Origin: CAZDWZ01 sp964509425 | GTDB taxonomy: Bacteria > Bdellovibrionota_C > UBA2361 > SZUA-149 > CAZDWZ01 | NCBI GenBank assembly: GCA_964509425.1 | Contig: CAZDWZ010000007.1 | Span: 285,075-349,074 of the forward strand | Direction: 5' to 3' | Length of the DNA: 64,000 nucleotides | Shown here: piece by piece, positions 1-9,328 of the stretch | Layout of the letters: every line of letters starts with the position of its first letter | Position numbering within the stretch: the stretch's first letter is position 1 | Made by a program: the position numbers and the translations under genes | The notes under the pieces: model-generated | Database searches by the model: none | Told to the model about the DNA's origin: nothing | Seen by the model: only the letters and a program-made list of their open reading frames with translations

Positions 1-412
1 TGCGTAAGAAGTGAGAAGAGGCTCCGCATGTCGAAAGCCAAACAATCAGGTGGCGGAGGAATATTATCGTCCGCTGGTATCAGACTGGGAATCTCAGGTG
101 AGTGCTCCCAAGGTAGAAAGGCATCGGTTGATTTCACACCAACGGAACTGCGCGCTTCTTCGGGAGCGGACGTCGAGGTCCTTGCGCGGAAATCAACAAT
201 GGGCTGTGGAAGAGCATTCTCCGCGAAAAGCGTGACGAACCCAAGGCAAATTATCGAATAAATAATCTTAATCATGCCCATTTTATGGGACTAAACATCG
301 GCCTGGGGAACACAAACTAAAGACAATTTGTTGCCGGATGATTTCAGGGACTTGGAAGAGATATTAAGATATTATCTGTGCCAACTCATTGTCCGATCGG
401 GAGGAAAGTGAA
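1..412. other. no gene recognised
   Basis: Short open frames exist on the plus strand from 11 and 28, but neither has a convincing ribosome binding site nor any family feature I recognise. The stretch could hold the end of a gene lying outside the window. I see no RNA gene here. Confidence 0.4.
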
Positions 413-436
413 GGGGGATTTTGCGGCACATCCCCC
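413..436 (-). terminator. hairpin downstream of the NagA-like gene
   Basis: A perfect 7-bp inverted repeat (413-419 with 430-436, arms GGGGGAT and ATCCCCC) lies about 80 bases beyond the stop of the minus-strand amidohydrolase gene. On the minus strand it is followed by TTCACTTTCC, only a weak U-tract. It is probably the transcript end. Confidence 0.4.
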
Positions 437-516
437 AAGCCGGTCATTCAGATCGTGTGGAACCTCCTTCCTAAAAATGTGTGGTGGAACCGACAATTGC
501 GCTCTTCCGCAGCATC

Positions 517-1476
517 TCAGCCGAATTGTGCCACCGACTTTCCGAGCCGCGTCAGCACGGGCTGGGCCAGCTGCCACGGGTTGGTGCTGCCGAGTCGCGT
601 GCAGTCGGCTTCGGACACTCCCCAGAGTTCGAGCTGATCGAGGCACTGCCGCAGGGTGGCCCACGACCCGGCGAGCGATCCCGTCGTCGGCGAGGTCACG
701 GGGCCGCGCTCCTTCACCACGGTATTCAGTCCGCCGAAGATCGTGTACTCCCCCGGCGGTGCCTGTCCCAACGGCGAAATGTCGCTGGTGACGATGCTGC
801 GATCGATGCCGCGAGCGCGGAGCGCCGCGAGCGTGAATCCCCGCGGAAGGTGATGCCCGTCGGTTATGAGCATCGCCGTCATCTCGGGAGCCGTCAGTTG
901 CCACAGCAACCGCTCCTCGTGGCGATGCATCTGGGCCGGGCATGCGTTTCCCACGTGGGTGCAGACCGTAGCACCCGCGCGCCTGGCGGCCTCGAGAGTG
1001 TCGAAGTCCGCGAGGTGGTGACCGAGCGACACGATGACACCCGACTCGACGAGAAACGCGATGAGTTCGAGCGCGCCATCGAGTTCAGGCGCGACCGTCA
1101 TCATCCCGATCTGTCCTTCGGCGAGTTCGAGAATCCGCCGGCAGACCGCGATCGAGGGAACTTGGATCGCGCGAAGCGGGTGAGCACCCCGAGCACCATC
1201 TTTCGGCGAGAGGAACGGCCCCTCGGCGTGGATGTAGGGAAGGTGTTTCTTGCCCCAGCTCGTGCCGCAGGCACGCGCGAGGACCGGCAGGACCGACTCG
1301 TAGTCGTCCATACCGGTGGTGATGACGGTGGGGGCGTGAGCTGCTACGCCCCCTTCGACCATGACTCTGGTAACCCGTTCGACGCCGCTCAGGGTAAGCC
1401 CGCCCTGAGAGTAGTCGACCGGTCCGCTCTCGTCGCAACCTCCATTGGCTTGGAGATCGAACAAATGTGCATTCAT
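517..1476 (-). CDS. N-acetylglucosamine-6-phosphate deacetylase-like amidohydrolase
   Basis: This 319-residue protein resembles NagA, the cytoplasmic metal-dependent enzyme that removes acetate from GlcNAc-6-phosphate in amino-sugar use. Visible motifs run in NagA order: HAEGPF (83-88, metal-binding Glu), GHH (152-154), TH (173-174), DGHH (206-209), SD (231-232, the likely catalytic Asp, where TDA is usual) and a C-terminal STNP (297-300). NagA is usually near 380 residues, so this copy is short at the N-terminus. The ATG at 1476 was chosen because GGAAGGA precedes it by 9 bases. The gene is very GC-rich, rich in GGG/CGG-type codons, and stands alone without nag partners, suggesting transfer. 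The family is fairly certain; the substrate is not. Confidence 0.75.
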   Translation of the reverse strand: MNAHLFDLQANGGCDESGPVDYSQGGLTLSGVERVTRVMVEGGVAAHAPTVITTGMDDYESVLPVLARACGTSWGKKHLPYIHAEGPFLSPKDGARGAHPLRAIQVPSIAVCRRILELAEGQIGMMTVAPELDGALELIAFLVESGVIVSLGHHLADFDTLEAARRAGATVCTHVGNACPAQMHRHEERLLWQLTAPEMTAMLITDGHHLPRGFTLAALRARGIDRSIVTSDISPLGQAPPGEYTIFGGLNTVVKERGPVTSPTTGSLAGSWATLRQCLDQLELWGVSEADCTRLGSTNPWQLAQPVLTRLGKSVAQFG

Positions 1477-1534
1477 ACTGCGCCGTCCTTCCGAGAGAAG
1501 TAGTTGGGTTTGGAGTGAGTGAACCTCTGACGAT

Positions 1535-1569
1535 CTGCATGTTCGCAGACAACGTCTGTGAACGTGCAG
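1535..1569. repeat. 16-bp inverted repeat upstream of the NagA-like gene
   Basis: Arms 1535-1550 and 1554-1569 pair over 16 positions with two G-T pairs and a 3-base loop (AAC). It lies 58 bases upstream of the NagA-like start codon, where it could be an operator or a leader hairpin. Other GC-rich genes in the window also have an upstream inverted repeat, though the sequences differ. Confidence 0.6.
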
Positions 1570-2133
1570 TTGAATGGATTTCCAAAACAGCAAAATGGAA
1601 TGAACAGGCGCGGCGCGCGCTTACCATATGATCCATGTCAAATGAATCAAAATGGAATTGTCGTCGAGAAGGATTCGCGTGCAGGCGCGCATACTTATAG
1701 GCAAATTCCGAAGGCTTTTTTGGGGTGAACAACGCGAATAACTTCGCCAGCCAATCCGCTCCCTGAAGAGCGGCGAGAGAGAAATTAATGTGCGGATCCA
1801 AAAACTCTGAGAACGATAGAAGTTTCCTTGGGTCCGTAAATCTGCTGGAGCCGTTTGACCTGTAGAGCTGGCTAAAAATTGAAAGAGTCCTACGAACTCC
1901 CCTGCGGATTCTGCAGGTCGAACGAGGATTTCAGAAATCGTGAGGGACGTCGAACAAGTAAGCGAAGGCATCGGCGGCGCCACTCTCTCAAAGATTTCAG
2001 ACACTTATCGCATTTCGTAATCCCAGAACAGATTACGCGTCTATTTCGCGGTATTTCGTCATAAACCTATACTGATCCTCTGGTTCTCTTTTCTTCCTCT
2101 ATTTGAGCCTAACTGCAGACTAAAAGGTTTTTC
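1570..2133. other. intergenic, nothing recognised
   Basis: About 560 bases with stops in all frames at short intervals. No RNA gene or repeat was seen apart from the inverted repeats at its two ends. Confidence 0.4.
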
Positions 2134-2180
2134 GGTGCATGCCGCTGGCTTGGTCATTCGACCGGCGAGCGGCCTGCACC
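2134..2180. repeat. two-part inverted repeat upstream of a GC-rich gene
   Basis: The outer arms GGTGCA and GCCGCT (2134-2146) pair with AGCGGC and TGCACC (2168-2180), interrupted by one mismatch. An inner GGTC/GACC pair (2152-2155 with 2160-2163) closes a small loop. The element ends 40 bases before the start codon at 2220. Confidence 0.55.
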
Positions 2181-2219
2181 ATCAATTATGATCGGTGTTC
2201 GCCCTGGAGACTTTCAGCC

Positions 2220-2630
2220 ATGCCGAATCGCATTACTGTCCTCGCCCGCCTCGACAACCGGACCCCCACGTACGCTGAGATGCTGGACCTCGTCGGGGCC
2301 GGCCTCACGGCGCTGCTCGCGGAGGCGGCGGCCTCGGTGGCCGTCGAGTGGAACGAGGGCACCATCGCCCTGCCCTTCGGGGCGAAGATGACCGACGAGA
2401 ACCCGTTGGCGAAGATGGAGTTCACGGCCCCCGACATGGACCCGACGGACTTCGCGTCGCGGTTGATGTCGTGGTGTGAGGCGTGGACCCGGCGTTCGAA
2501 CCGCCCCGGCCACAAGTGGGACTTCGCCACCAACGTGCCGGCCGGGAAGCGCGTCACGAAGAGCGCCCTGTCGGTGACGGTGATCAACAACGACGGGGTG
2601 AAACTGTTCCGGTTCGCCGAGTTCGTGTGA
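2220..2630 (+). CDS. hypothetical GC-rich protein
   Basis: The product is 136 residues, starting MPNRITVLARLDN. It has no signal peptide and no membrane segment, with an Ala/Leu-rich helix around residues 22-42 and a mixed alpha/beta pattern after it. I recognise no family. The ATG at 2220 is preferred over an upstream in-frame start because GC-rich third positions begin there, although no strong ribosome binding site precedes it (CTGGAGAC lies 8-15 bases upstream). It is one of the scattered GC-rich single genes and is bounded by inverted repeats at 2134-2180 and 2654-2683. Confidence 0.65.
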   Translation: MPNRITVLARLDNRTPTYAEMLDLVGAGLTALLAEAAASVAVEWNEGTIALPFGAKMTDENPLAKMEFTAPDMDPTDFASRLMSWCEAWTRRSNRPGHKWDFATNVPAGKRVTKSALSVTVINNDGVKLFRFAEFV

Positions 2631-2653
2631 CCCCCGACAACCCCCAATCCAAA

Positions 2654-2683
2654 CCCCGCGGCAGATCGCCCTACGCCGCGGGG
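2654..2683 (+). terminator. GC-rich hairpin after the gene at 2220
   Basis: A perfect 9-bp stem (2654-2662 with 2675-2683, arms CCCCGCGGC and GCCGCGGGG) begins 24 bases after the stop codon. No T-run follows, so termination strength is doubtful, but its position fits a 3' end. Confidence 0.5.
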
Positions 2684-2960
2684 AAGGAATCCGATCCAAT
2701 TACCAAAGGAGGTAATGTCTGCAGTTGGCTCGGATCTTTTTTCTTCCATTCATTTATAGAGCCCTGTTTCATGCTGCCGAACGCAGAGCTGCAAGAACGT
2801 GTTCGCGCGTGCTCTCAGTGAGCATGCGGAACGGAATTAACCCGGGCAAAAATACAAAATCTTTGAGTACGACGAAGTGAGATGATCCAAGTCAGCGCGA
2901 TTATGGGCTGCTTTCATTCAGAAACGATGATCTAAGAAGTCGCGTAGGCACTTTTTACGG

Positions 2961-3001
2961 AAAAAGTTCGGAGGAGGCTGCTCCCTGTAGGGACCTCCGA
3001 A
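2961..3001 (-). terminator. intrinsic terminator for the minus gene at 3102
   Basis: Perfect 8-bp arms TTCGGAGG (2967-2974) and CCTCCGAA (2994-3001) enclose a further short stem. Read on the minus strand, the hairpin is followed directly by CTTTTT. This is a standard rho-independent terminator about 100 bases past the stop of the GC-rich gene. Confidence 0.65.
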
Positions 3002-3101
3002 TAAATCCTCCTTGAGAAAACCAAGTGAACGGAAAGAAGCGCAGCCTGTGCTCCTCTCCGCATTCGGAACAACACGTAGTCACTGTGTGGCAGCCTCTGG
3101 C

Positions 3102-3773
3102 TCAGGCGGCGACGGCCACGACTGTCTCGGTCCCCGTCTGCGTCGGCCACTGGAACCGAAGCAAGACCAGCGGCGCGACCCGGCGGCGGTTCTTCCGACG
3201 GAGGCCCAGCATCCGGCTCCCGACCATGACCGCGTTCTCGAAGCCGGCCTTCTTCGGGTGGTCGGTGCGGCGCTCCATCAGCTCGGCACAGCGCTTGAAC
3301 TCCTCGCGGAGTTCCGGCACCGCGATGAACTGCCGGAGCGCCCCGCGCAGCGCGGCCCGCCACTCGAGACGTCCGATACCTTGCGGTTGGAGCGCATCCT
3401 GCAGGAGGAACTGGAGCCGGAACACGAGCGACTCGCGGGAGAAGTTCCCGCACGCGAGGTCCGGCCGTGCGAGCACCACGCGGACCACCGTGCGGAGGTT
3501 CGCCATCACCACCGGAGCCGGGTGCCCGCTCAGGTAGCCCATCGCGCGGTCAAGGACGAGGGCGGCGACGTCCGTTGCGCCATCCACCTTCCAGTCCGGC
3601 AGGGTGTTGACGTACGACGGCTGGTAGTTGTCCCAGTACTCTCGCCGGCGGTCGCCCTCCGGCAGCGAGGCGTGCCAGTTCGCCAGCCACAGCATGACCC
3701 CGGCGGCGGCTTCATCCAGCTCCGCGCGATACTGGCGAGCCAGATCGGCTCCCAACTGATGCTTCTCGATCAA
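3102..3773 (-). CDS. hypothetical GC-rich protein, TTG start
   Basis: The 223-residue product is soluble and helix-rich, with many Arg, Leu and Ala residues and a basic stretch LRRKNRRR near residue 200. I recognise no family. The start is a TTG at 3773, preceded by AGGAG at a spacing of 7, the best ribosome binding site in reach. The gene is visibly richer in G and C than its flanks, with an intrinsic terminator at 2961-3001. A 7-bp inverted repeat (3810-3831) lies about 40 bases upstream of the start. Confidence 0.65.
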   Translation of the reverse strand: MIEKHQLGADLARQYRAELDEAAAGVMLWLANWHASLPEGDRRREYWDNYQPSYVNTLPDWKVDGATDVAALVLDRAMGYLSGHPAPVVMANLRTVVRVVLARPDLACGNFSRESLVFRLQFLLQDALQPQGIGRLEWRAALRGALRQFIAVPELREEFKRCAELMERRTDHPKKAGFENAVMVGSRMLGLRRKNRRRVAPLVLLRFQWPTQTGTETVVAVAA

Positions 3774-3831
3774 CTGCGTTCTCCTGCTCTAGGGTGAGTA
3801 GCTTCGAGACGGTGGATATCCGATTCCACTG

Positions 3832-4458
3832 CCTCCGCTCGCGCCCCGATGCTCGGAGATCGAACGGAAACAGTGGCAAAAAACCTAGGATGAGGAGCAG
3901 CTCCTCTCTGCCCTCGAGCCGAGCCACGCAACAAAAGGCGCGGCAAAAGCTCGAAAGTCGACATGAGCACTCATCTCTTCCTGAATAGAATCTCTCTTCT
4001 CGAGTGGTATTCTCGGTTCAACATCGGCCGAGAATTGGGGAAAAAGAACAAAACGGCGCCAAAATAGGCCTGTAAAGGGGAGCGCAGTATACACAAACTT
4101 CGGAGTCCTGACACCGAAAGCAGGAAAAAACCGCACGATTGGAAAGTCCTATCCAAACATTGACGAACACGAGAACGGCGAATTGCTCAGGCAGAGATTT
4201 GCGCAAAGCCGCCGCAATCACGAAAAGTATGAGGTGAAAGCAGCATAGCCATTATTGTTGAGTGCGCTCGTTCTTTTTCAATTTTCGTCGCATTATCACC
4301 GCATTGTCTCTCTCAAACGGCTCCGAAACATCTTAGAATCGTATTTCGCCTGCCCAAGTCTGCACCGAGACCCCCATAACAGTGGTGTCAGAAGCATTTT
4401 TTACGGGCAGCGCACTTTCAGGTGTTCCAGCCTCACCAGGTTTTTTCGAGAGAGAGTA
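3832..4458. other. intergenic, no gene supported
   Basis: About 630 bases with only short overlapping frames on both strands, none with a ribosome binding site plus protein-like composition. No structural RNA was recognised. Confidence 0.4.
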
Positions 4459-5127
4459 ATGAAAACTTATTCGATTTTCAGAACGATAACGAAGTCCGGG
4501 ATGATCGCTCTCTGCGGATTGAGTATCTCGCTCGGCGACGCATCCGCCGACGAAAAGAGCAATTGCCCGAAATTGGCCGAACTTAGCAATTCTGCTCAGG
4601 CCGTAGTGAACGAAGTGAGCGACGAACACGAACGACTCTTCAAGGCTGGGACGGCGTTAAGCTCGCGAGTCTACTCGCAAGAAAACTTCTTGGATTTCTC
4701 CCATGTTTCTTCAAAATCGACCGCCGACGAGAGGCGAAAAAACCTCCGCGAGCTGAAAGATACTTGGAAGGCTTTAGCCGATCTCAACGAAGACTTTGAA
4801 GCAGCGATTCTGACGCGCGGGAAAAGCCACTCTGTCTCGGAGCAGGAGCTTCTCAATATTGCGCGATGCTTCAAAAAAGAATCAGAAGACGCCTACCTAC
4901 AGACGAAGTTTGGAAACATCGATCGATTCGTCCACGCAATTCGCGCGAGACAAGATTCGGCGGAAGCGTTTGAGAGTATATATTCGCTCGTCTCAGAGAG
5001 TTTTGGAACGTGGACCCTCACTACTGACGGCTTCCCATCCTTCACCAAGCCGGGTGACAACCAAACCCTTCGGAGACTACTAGCCGCGCTTCTGAAAGCC
5101 GACGAAGAAGCAAAGCGGTTGAGCTAA
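4459..5127 (+). CDS. secreted hypothetical helical protein
   Basis: The product has 222 residues. It begins MKTYSIFRTITKSG and continues with a hydrophobic stretch ending near ASA (about residue 30), a plausible Sec signal peptide, so a periplasmic or exported location is likely. The mature part is rich in Glu, Lys, Arg and Leu with heptad-like spacing, suggesting long helices. I know no family for it. The start at 4459 was chosen because it gives the signal peptide and follows GAGAGAG. It converges with the cytochrome gene on the other strand. Confidence 0.65.
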   Translation: MKTYSIFRTITKSGMIALCGLSISLGDASADEKSNCPKLAELSNSAQAVVNEVSDEHERLFKAGTALSSRVYSQENFLDFSHVSSKSTADERRKNLRELKDTWKALADLNEDFEAAILTRGKSHSVSEQELLNIARCFKKESEDAYLQTKFGNIDRFVHAIRARQDSAEAFESIYSLVSESFGTWTLTTDGFPSFTKPGDNQTLRRLLAALLKADEEAKRLS

Positions 5128-5186
5128 ACCCAACTCGTTCAAAGACACTTTGTCGCTTCCAGGAGCAATCTTGATTTCGACCGGCT

Positions 5187-5669
5187 TTACTTCGCAGCCG
5201 GCGGAGGAAGATTCTTTGGCGACAGATCAAGATAAGGCGTTTTCGGTTCAATGCCCGGCGCGAGAGCCGCAGGCGCTTGATCACCTCCGTCCCCAAGCGA
5301 TTTAAGGTAATCGAAGAGATCGCTCAGATCTTTCTCCTGCATCGCATGAAGAGCATATGCAGGCATCGGTGGCCGCGCCCGAGAATTTCGACACAGGGTT
5401 ACCCATTGCTCTCTCGACAACCCGTGCGCAAGCTTTCGAAGATTCGTCGGATATGTCGTGCCCCAAGGCCCTTTCCATCCAAGAGTATCACCGAGAAACC
5501 AATCTTTCTCCGGCACCTTGCCGCCACTCGGCGCAAATCCGGCGGTGTGACAGTCATTACAGCCGCCGATAGTTGCTAAATATCGGCCACGAGCGACGGA
5601 AGCTTCGTCGGCGGATGCGGTGTTGAATAAAAGACAGACAAACACAAAAGAAGTTAAAAAATAATTCAT
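5187..5669 (-). CDS. secreted monohaem cytochrome c
   Basis: This 160-residue protein carries a signal peptide (residues 1-20, ending SADE) and one haem-binding motif CNDCH (37-41). A Met in PPMPAY (M102) is a good candidate sixth ligand. The motif YLATIGGCNDCHTAG and the late Met ligand are typical of small class I cytochromes c in the periplasm, which shuttle electrons between membrane complexes. The tail is Pro/Ala-rich and probably disordered. No electron-transport partner lies nearby, so its donor and acceptor cannot be named. Confidence 0.85.
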   Translation of the reverse strand: MNYFLTSFVFVCLLFNTASADEASVARGRYLATIGGCNDCHTAGFAPSGGKVPEKDWFLGDTLGWKGPWGTTYPTNLRKLAHGLSREQWVTLCRNSRARPPMPAYALHAMQEKDLSDLFDYLKSLGDGGDQAPAALAPGIEPKTPYLDLSPKNLPPPAAK

Positions 5670-5899
5670 TTGATTCCGATAACATTCCTCAAGCCGTCAG
5701 ACAACGCAGCTTACAACCTGCCGCAAGCGAAGCTTTATTTTCCAGAACTCGCTCGCTTTTCTCAGACCAAATAGAAAATCTCTCCCAAATTTTTGCTGAG
5801 AAGGAAACCTTTAACTCTGCCCGCCGATTATGGAGGAGAGCTTGGTGGTCAGAGATTTCTCACCGGCTTGATTCAACCGCAAATTCGATTGGAGGAATT

Positions 5900-6430
5900 A
5901 TGAGTGTGGAAAAACGCGACGAGGAACAGCTCGACACCTTTCCTGCAGCGCTTGGTGAATCGGTGGTTAAGAAATTGCAGTTTCTCGACTCACTGAAAGC
6001 GATGGGTGAAGAGCCGCATGAGATAGAATTCGAGGTTAAAAAGACAGCACGGGAGACCGCCGCGATGTTCTGCGGGTGGCTTCATTCCCGTGGCGTTTTA
6101 GGCAGCATCGAAATACCTGCTGGGATGGCGCAACATTTCATTGAGTTTGTATACCTTGATATCGAAAGCCGTCGTGGAATGTTATCGAAGCTCACGAAGA
6201 ATCACCTTTCAGAGTTTCTGAACCTCTGTGAGTTTGCCGTTTCCAAGGAAGATTGGGACGCGGGAATTAATCCCTTCGATTGCGCACTCAGCTTTTTTCA
6301 GTTTCTCGATGAGATCGGCTACCCCGCACGGTTGGAGACGATTGCTCGATCACTTCAAGCACTCAGAAAATCGATCATCAAATTTCCTGTGCAGGAGAAC
6401 ATTTCGAAGGCGATTTGTGAAATGCAATGA
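5900..6430 (+). CDS. hypothetical cytoplasmic protein
   Basis: The 176-residue product starts MSVEKRDEEQLDTF. It has no signal peptide or membrane segment and an acidic, helix-rich composition. A textbook ribosome binding site (GGAGGAATT) directly precedes the ATG at 5900, so the gene and its start are well supported. I recognise no domain. It stands alone, with backbone-type base composition. Confidence 0.7.
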   Translation: MSVEKRDEEQLDTFPAALGESVVKKLQFLDSLKAMGEEPHEIEFEVKKTARETAAMFCGWLHSRGVLGSIEIPAGMAQHFIEFVYLDIESRRGMLSKLTKNHLSEFLNLCEFAVSKEDWDAGINPFDCALSFFQFLDEIGYPARLETIARSLQALRKSIIKFPVQENISKAICEMQ

Positions 6431-6758
6431 GGGGAACTGACGTGCAGGCCTGGTAACAGTGGTGACAGATGAGTCGGATTGTTCTGTAAACGCTCGCATG
6501 AGCGGCGCACCCAGCGACACGGCAATCAAAGCAAAAACATTGCTATCCCGAGCTAGCGATTTCCAGTGGCGGCAGCGACATGGTACGCACTTTAAAAAAC
6601 CGCAAGCTGCCAAACCACGAGAAGACATTTTCGCCGAGTTAGTTTCATCCGTCGCACCTCGTTCGGTCAGGCTAAGAGAACATCCCTCCTCTCGGGAACG
6701 CAATTTCATTGAGGCGAAATCAGCAGTCCCCTCACGAGACCCCGAGATCTGTGGGAAG
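6431..6758. other. intergenic, nothing recognised
   Basis: Roughly 330 bases with overlapping short frames on both strands and no ribosome binding site of note. A 6-bp GC palindrome (6759-6772) near its right end may mark the transcript end of the minus gene at 6807. Confidence 0.35.
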
Positions 6759-6806
6759 AGCGCGAGCGCTCCAAGGGACTTTCGTCCTTCCCTACTGTCA
6801 CAACCC

Positions 6807-7130
6807 TCACTTGCAGATCAGCACCGTCAGCGCCGGCTTGGGCGTGGAGTGGTCGATCAGCAACACCGCCTCCGCGCCCTCGCCGTCGATCCCTTGGGCG
6901 AGGTGCGTTTCCGTCACCTTCACCGCGGCGAAGTCACTGAGGAGGCCGTCCGCGCCGAAGAACAGCACCAGCGACTGGGTGCTCGCCTTCCCCGCGACCT
7001 CCACGGCGGCGAAGAAGCTCGCGCGGTCCGGGGCGACGGTGAACACCGCGTCCATCGTGTCGTCAGGAAGGAGGCCCCCCAGTTCGCTCGCGACGCCCGG
7101 CACCTGTGCAATCAATTCGGTCCACTGCAT
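6807..7130 (-). CDS. hypothetical GC-rich protein
   Basis: The 107-residue product begins MQWTELIAQVPG. It is small, acidic and soluble, alternating hydrophobic strands and helices (VLFFGADGLLSDFAAV), with no recognised family. The ATG at 7130 is preferred over an upstream in-frame start because GC-rich coding sequence begins there. It is one of the scattered GC-rich units, with an 8-bp inverted repeat (7197-7226) upstream and a short GC palindrome downstream. Confidence 0.6.
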   Translation of the reverse strand: MQWTELIAQVPGVASELGGLLPDDTMDAVFTVAPDRASFFAAVEVAGKASTQSLVLFFGADGLLSDFAAVKVTETHLAQGIDGEGAEAVLLIDHSTPKPALTVLICK

Positions 7131-7196
7131 CGTCTTGCCCTCATGTCTCAGTAAAAGAATGGCGATCCATGGCTGGCGGAGACCGCGCCTGCTGCG

Positions 7197-7226
7197 TATC
7201 CGCTGAGACGATTGAATGAGCGGATA
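7197..7226. repeat. 8-bp inverted repeat upstream of the gene at 6807
   Basis: Perfect arms TATCCGCT (7197-7204) and AGCGGATA (7219-7226) are separated by 14 bases. The repeat lies 67 bases upstream of the start codon and could be an operator or leader hairpin. Confidence 0.45.
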
Positions 7227-7907
7227 AACAACAAGCGCTGTCACGAGGAGCTGAGTGAATTGAGAAACCTTTTTTGGAGTTGCTCGCGTCTCTTTGCAGA
7301 AGGGTAACCGTCCGCGAAAAGAGCGAAGTCTTGAACTATTTTCGGAAGAAGAAAGAGCCGGATGCTCGGGAGAACGACCTATTGGGGTCGGAAGACCGGC
7401 ACTTTATTAAATAAATTGAATTGAAAATCAAGTTGAAGCTTCAGTCTCAATTGATTCGTAATCGGAAGTAATGATTGCAACGATTTATTCATTTGCTGCG
7501 CTATTCATCGCGAGTGCTTCTACACCGCTTCGCGAGCCGCTCTCCCACGTTGATGTCTGGATTAAACTGCGGAAAGTTCTCGCCCCCTCTACGATCGCAC
7601 GCAGCTAAGAGTTTCTCGCATTTTATCGCACGCCTCATTTTTTCGCTTAAGTTCTGCACAGGTCTCGGATATACTCGGAATTCGATCGTGGCTGTGGATT
7701 GGATATTTTTGTCAATCGGAAGTGTGCTTCTTCTCGTCCCTACTTCTCATTGAAGTGCGCGCTTTAAGTCGACGCTTAACTAACGTGCAAGTAATCGCGC
7801 GAACGATGTAATGTTTCCGAGAAGCTGATTGCTCGCTCTGTAAAGCCCGACTAGCCGGTTGCGGCTCTCGTTCGGTACTCGTCATAAAAAACAATTGGAG
7901 TGAATAG
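7227..7907. other. intergenic, nothing recognised
   Basis: About 680 bases of lower GC. The short frames present have no ribosome binding site and unconvincing composition. The right end presumably holds the promoter of the secreted protein gene at 7908, but I cannot single one out. Confidence 0.35.
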
Positions 7908-8285
7908 ATGCGAAGTTCTCTATTTCTTTGTTTGGTCTCAATTTTCGTCGTCGCAAGCGGAGCACAAGCTCAGACATCTCCTCAAAGTCCGAATGTAACT
8001 GCAGACTCATCGAGCCGATTTCAGCAAGAAAAGACCAAACTATGTTTCGATTGCTTCGGATACATGACCGATGATTTCGATCCACTTGCTAGCTGTAACG
8101 AATTACATGCGATGAGCTCTCTGATGGAATGCACGCGCACCTGTACAGAGGCGGGCAACTCTGATGCGGCGGCCACTTTGGCGAACCAAACTCAGGCGTG
8201 TTTAGCTCTATTGACGAACCCTCCAAAGTACCACTACGACGACACCTATGGAATTGTGGACATACCTCTGATCAAAAAGCCGTAG
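7908..8285 (+). CDS. small secreted Cys-containing protein
   Basis: The 125-residue product has a clear signal peptide (residues 1-21, ending GAQAQ). The mature part has six Cys: a CFDCF pair (about 46-50), then C63, C74, C78 and C98. Such spacing suggests disulfides in the periplasm. I recognise no family. The start at 7908 follows GGAG at a spacing of about 7. A 10-bp hairpin follows at 8298. Confidence 0.7.
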   Translation: MRSSLFLCLVSIFVVASGAQAQTSPQSPNVTADSSSRFQQEKTKLCFDCFGYMTDDFDPLASCNELHAMSSLMECTRTCTEAGNSDAAATLANQTQACLALLTNPPKYHYDDTYGIVDIPLIKKP

Positions 8286-8297
8286 AAGGTCCTCTGT

Positions 8298-8324
8298 CCG
8301 CCTGTCGATGGAACCGACAGGCGG
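8298..8324. terminator. hairpin between convergent genes
   Basis: A perfect 10-bp stem (8298-8307 with 8315-8324, arms CCGCCTGTCG and CGACAGGCGG) stands 13 bases after the stop of the gene at 7908. The facing minus gene ends at 8415. No T-run follows directly, so it may be a weak bidirectional terminator. Confidence 0.5.
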
Positions 8325-8414
8325 CGCGGCCAAAGGAGATTTTGAGATTTCAAATTCCGTCGCAGGGACTATGACTACCAGCGGATTCAATTATCAGGAA
8401 ATTTCCGCCGCGGT

Positions 8415-9176
8415 TCACTTCTTTCTCGAATCGAATTCGCGCCTGAGGTTCTGCAATTCGAGACTCAGTTCTTGAACTTGCTTTCTCGATGCGTTTGACT
8501 CTGCTTCGAGCCTGCGGAGAGCTTCGGACAGAGTGGATATTTCTTTTTTAGACCGAGTGATATCCCTCTGAAAGGCGAGAAAAAGATCGCCGTACTGTTC
8601 CGAAGCGTCAAAGCTCCTATCATCTTGACCGTTCCTCCGTCGAGGCGACACGCTCTCAAATTCTTCCTTCGGAAGTTCGAGGTCCACGACTCTCACAGAG
8701 GGATTGACCTCGCTCTTTGTGCAGTCCGGTTTCAAGATCACTTGAATCTCCGTGTGCTGAGACGAAACCGATTTATTGTCTACCTGTCGGTTGCGGACGC
8801 CGTCTATGCGAACGATGCCAATTCCACGGTCGTCAAAACGGTCGAATTTGATCGCCCGTCTATTGAAAATGAAATCCTCTACTCTTTTTGCTTTTAGAAT
8901 CCGCGGAAGCTCACGGTCGATAAATTCGCTCTGAAATTTGGCCCGAGACGCTTCATCAAAGAGACTTATCGCACTTTGGAATTTTCGCTCGGCATTCTCC
9001 GGAGTGTAGTTGAAAACGCGCCTCACAACGTCGGTCCCGGCATTGATAAATTCCGAGTCCGAGATTGCGGACGACGGGCACTCGGAGGCAAGCGGATTTG
9101 CAGTTGCGAAAGGAGTTTCGCCAAGACCAATTAGGAAGAAGACGTTCGAGATGAAGAACCTGGCTGTTATTCTCAT
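8415..9176 (-). CDS. secreted protein with C-terminal coiled coil
   Basis: The product is 253 residues with the start at 9176, which gives the signal peptide MRITARFFISNVFFLIGLG and has GGAG 6 bases upstream. In-frame ATGs at 9188 and 9215 are alternatives. After the signal peptide comes a mixed alpha/beta domain (about residues 30-170) containing FNYTPENAERKFQSAISL. This faintly recalls the periplasmic TraE/VirB8-like fold, but I would not name it so. The last 50 residues are a strong coiled coil (LSEALRRLEAESNASRKQ). It is likely anchored in or exported to the periplasm. Confidence 0.6.
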   Translation of the reverse strand: MRITARFFISNVFFLIGLGETPFATANPLASECPSSAISDSEFINAGTDVVRRVFNYTPENAERKFQSAISLFDEASRAKFQSEFIDRELPRILKAKRVEDFIFNRRAIKFDRFDDRGIGIVRIDGVRNRQVDNKSVSSQHTEIQVILKPDCTKSEVNPSVRVVDLELPKEEFESVSPRRRNGQDDRSFDASEQYGDLFLAFQRDITRSKKEISTLSEALRRLEAESNASRKQVQELSLELQNLRREFDSRKK

Positions 9177-9300
9177 TGAGAGCTCCATGTTTCTCGAGGA
9201 GTAAATATCGCTCATGCTTCTAAACATTCGAGTGTCGAAGAATATTTCTCCGTCCACCCCTCTCAGACGAATCAGTCCTTCCACGGTTGGAAGAACCGAT

Positions 9301-9322
9301 CCGGGGTCAATCCTTGACCCGG
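9301..9322 (-). terminator. hairpin after the GC-rich gene at 9329
   Basis: Arms 9301-9310 and 9314-9322 pair over 9 positions with one bulged G and a 3-base loop. It begins 6 bases after the stop of the minus gene and marks the sharp left edge of the GC-rich segment. No U-tract follows on the minus strand. Confidence 0.45.
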
Positions 9323-9328
9323 TTTATT

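Noticed and set aside
481..1503. Long plus-strand open frame opposite the NagA-like gene
   Set aside because: It is the GC-driven shadow of the minus-strand gene, which has the NagA motifs in order and a good ribosome binding site. The plus frame is Arg/Pro-rich without any motif.
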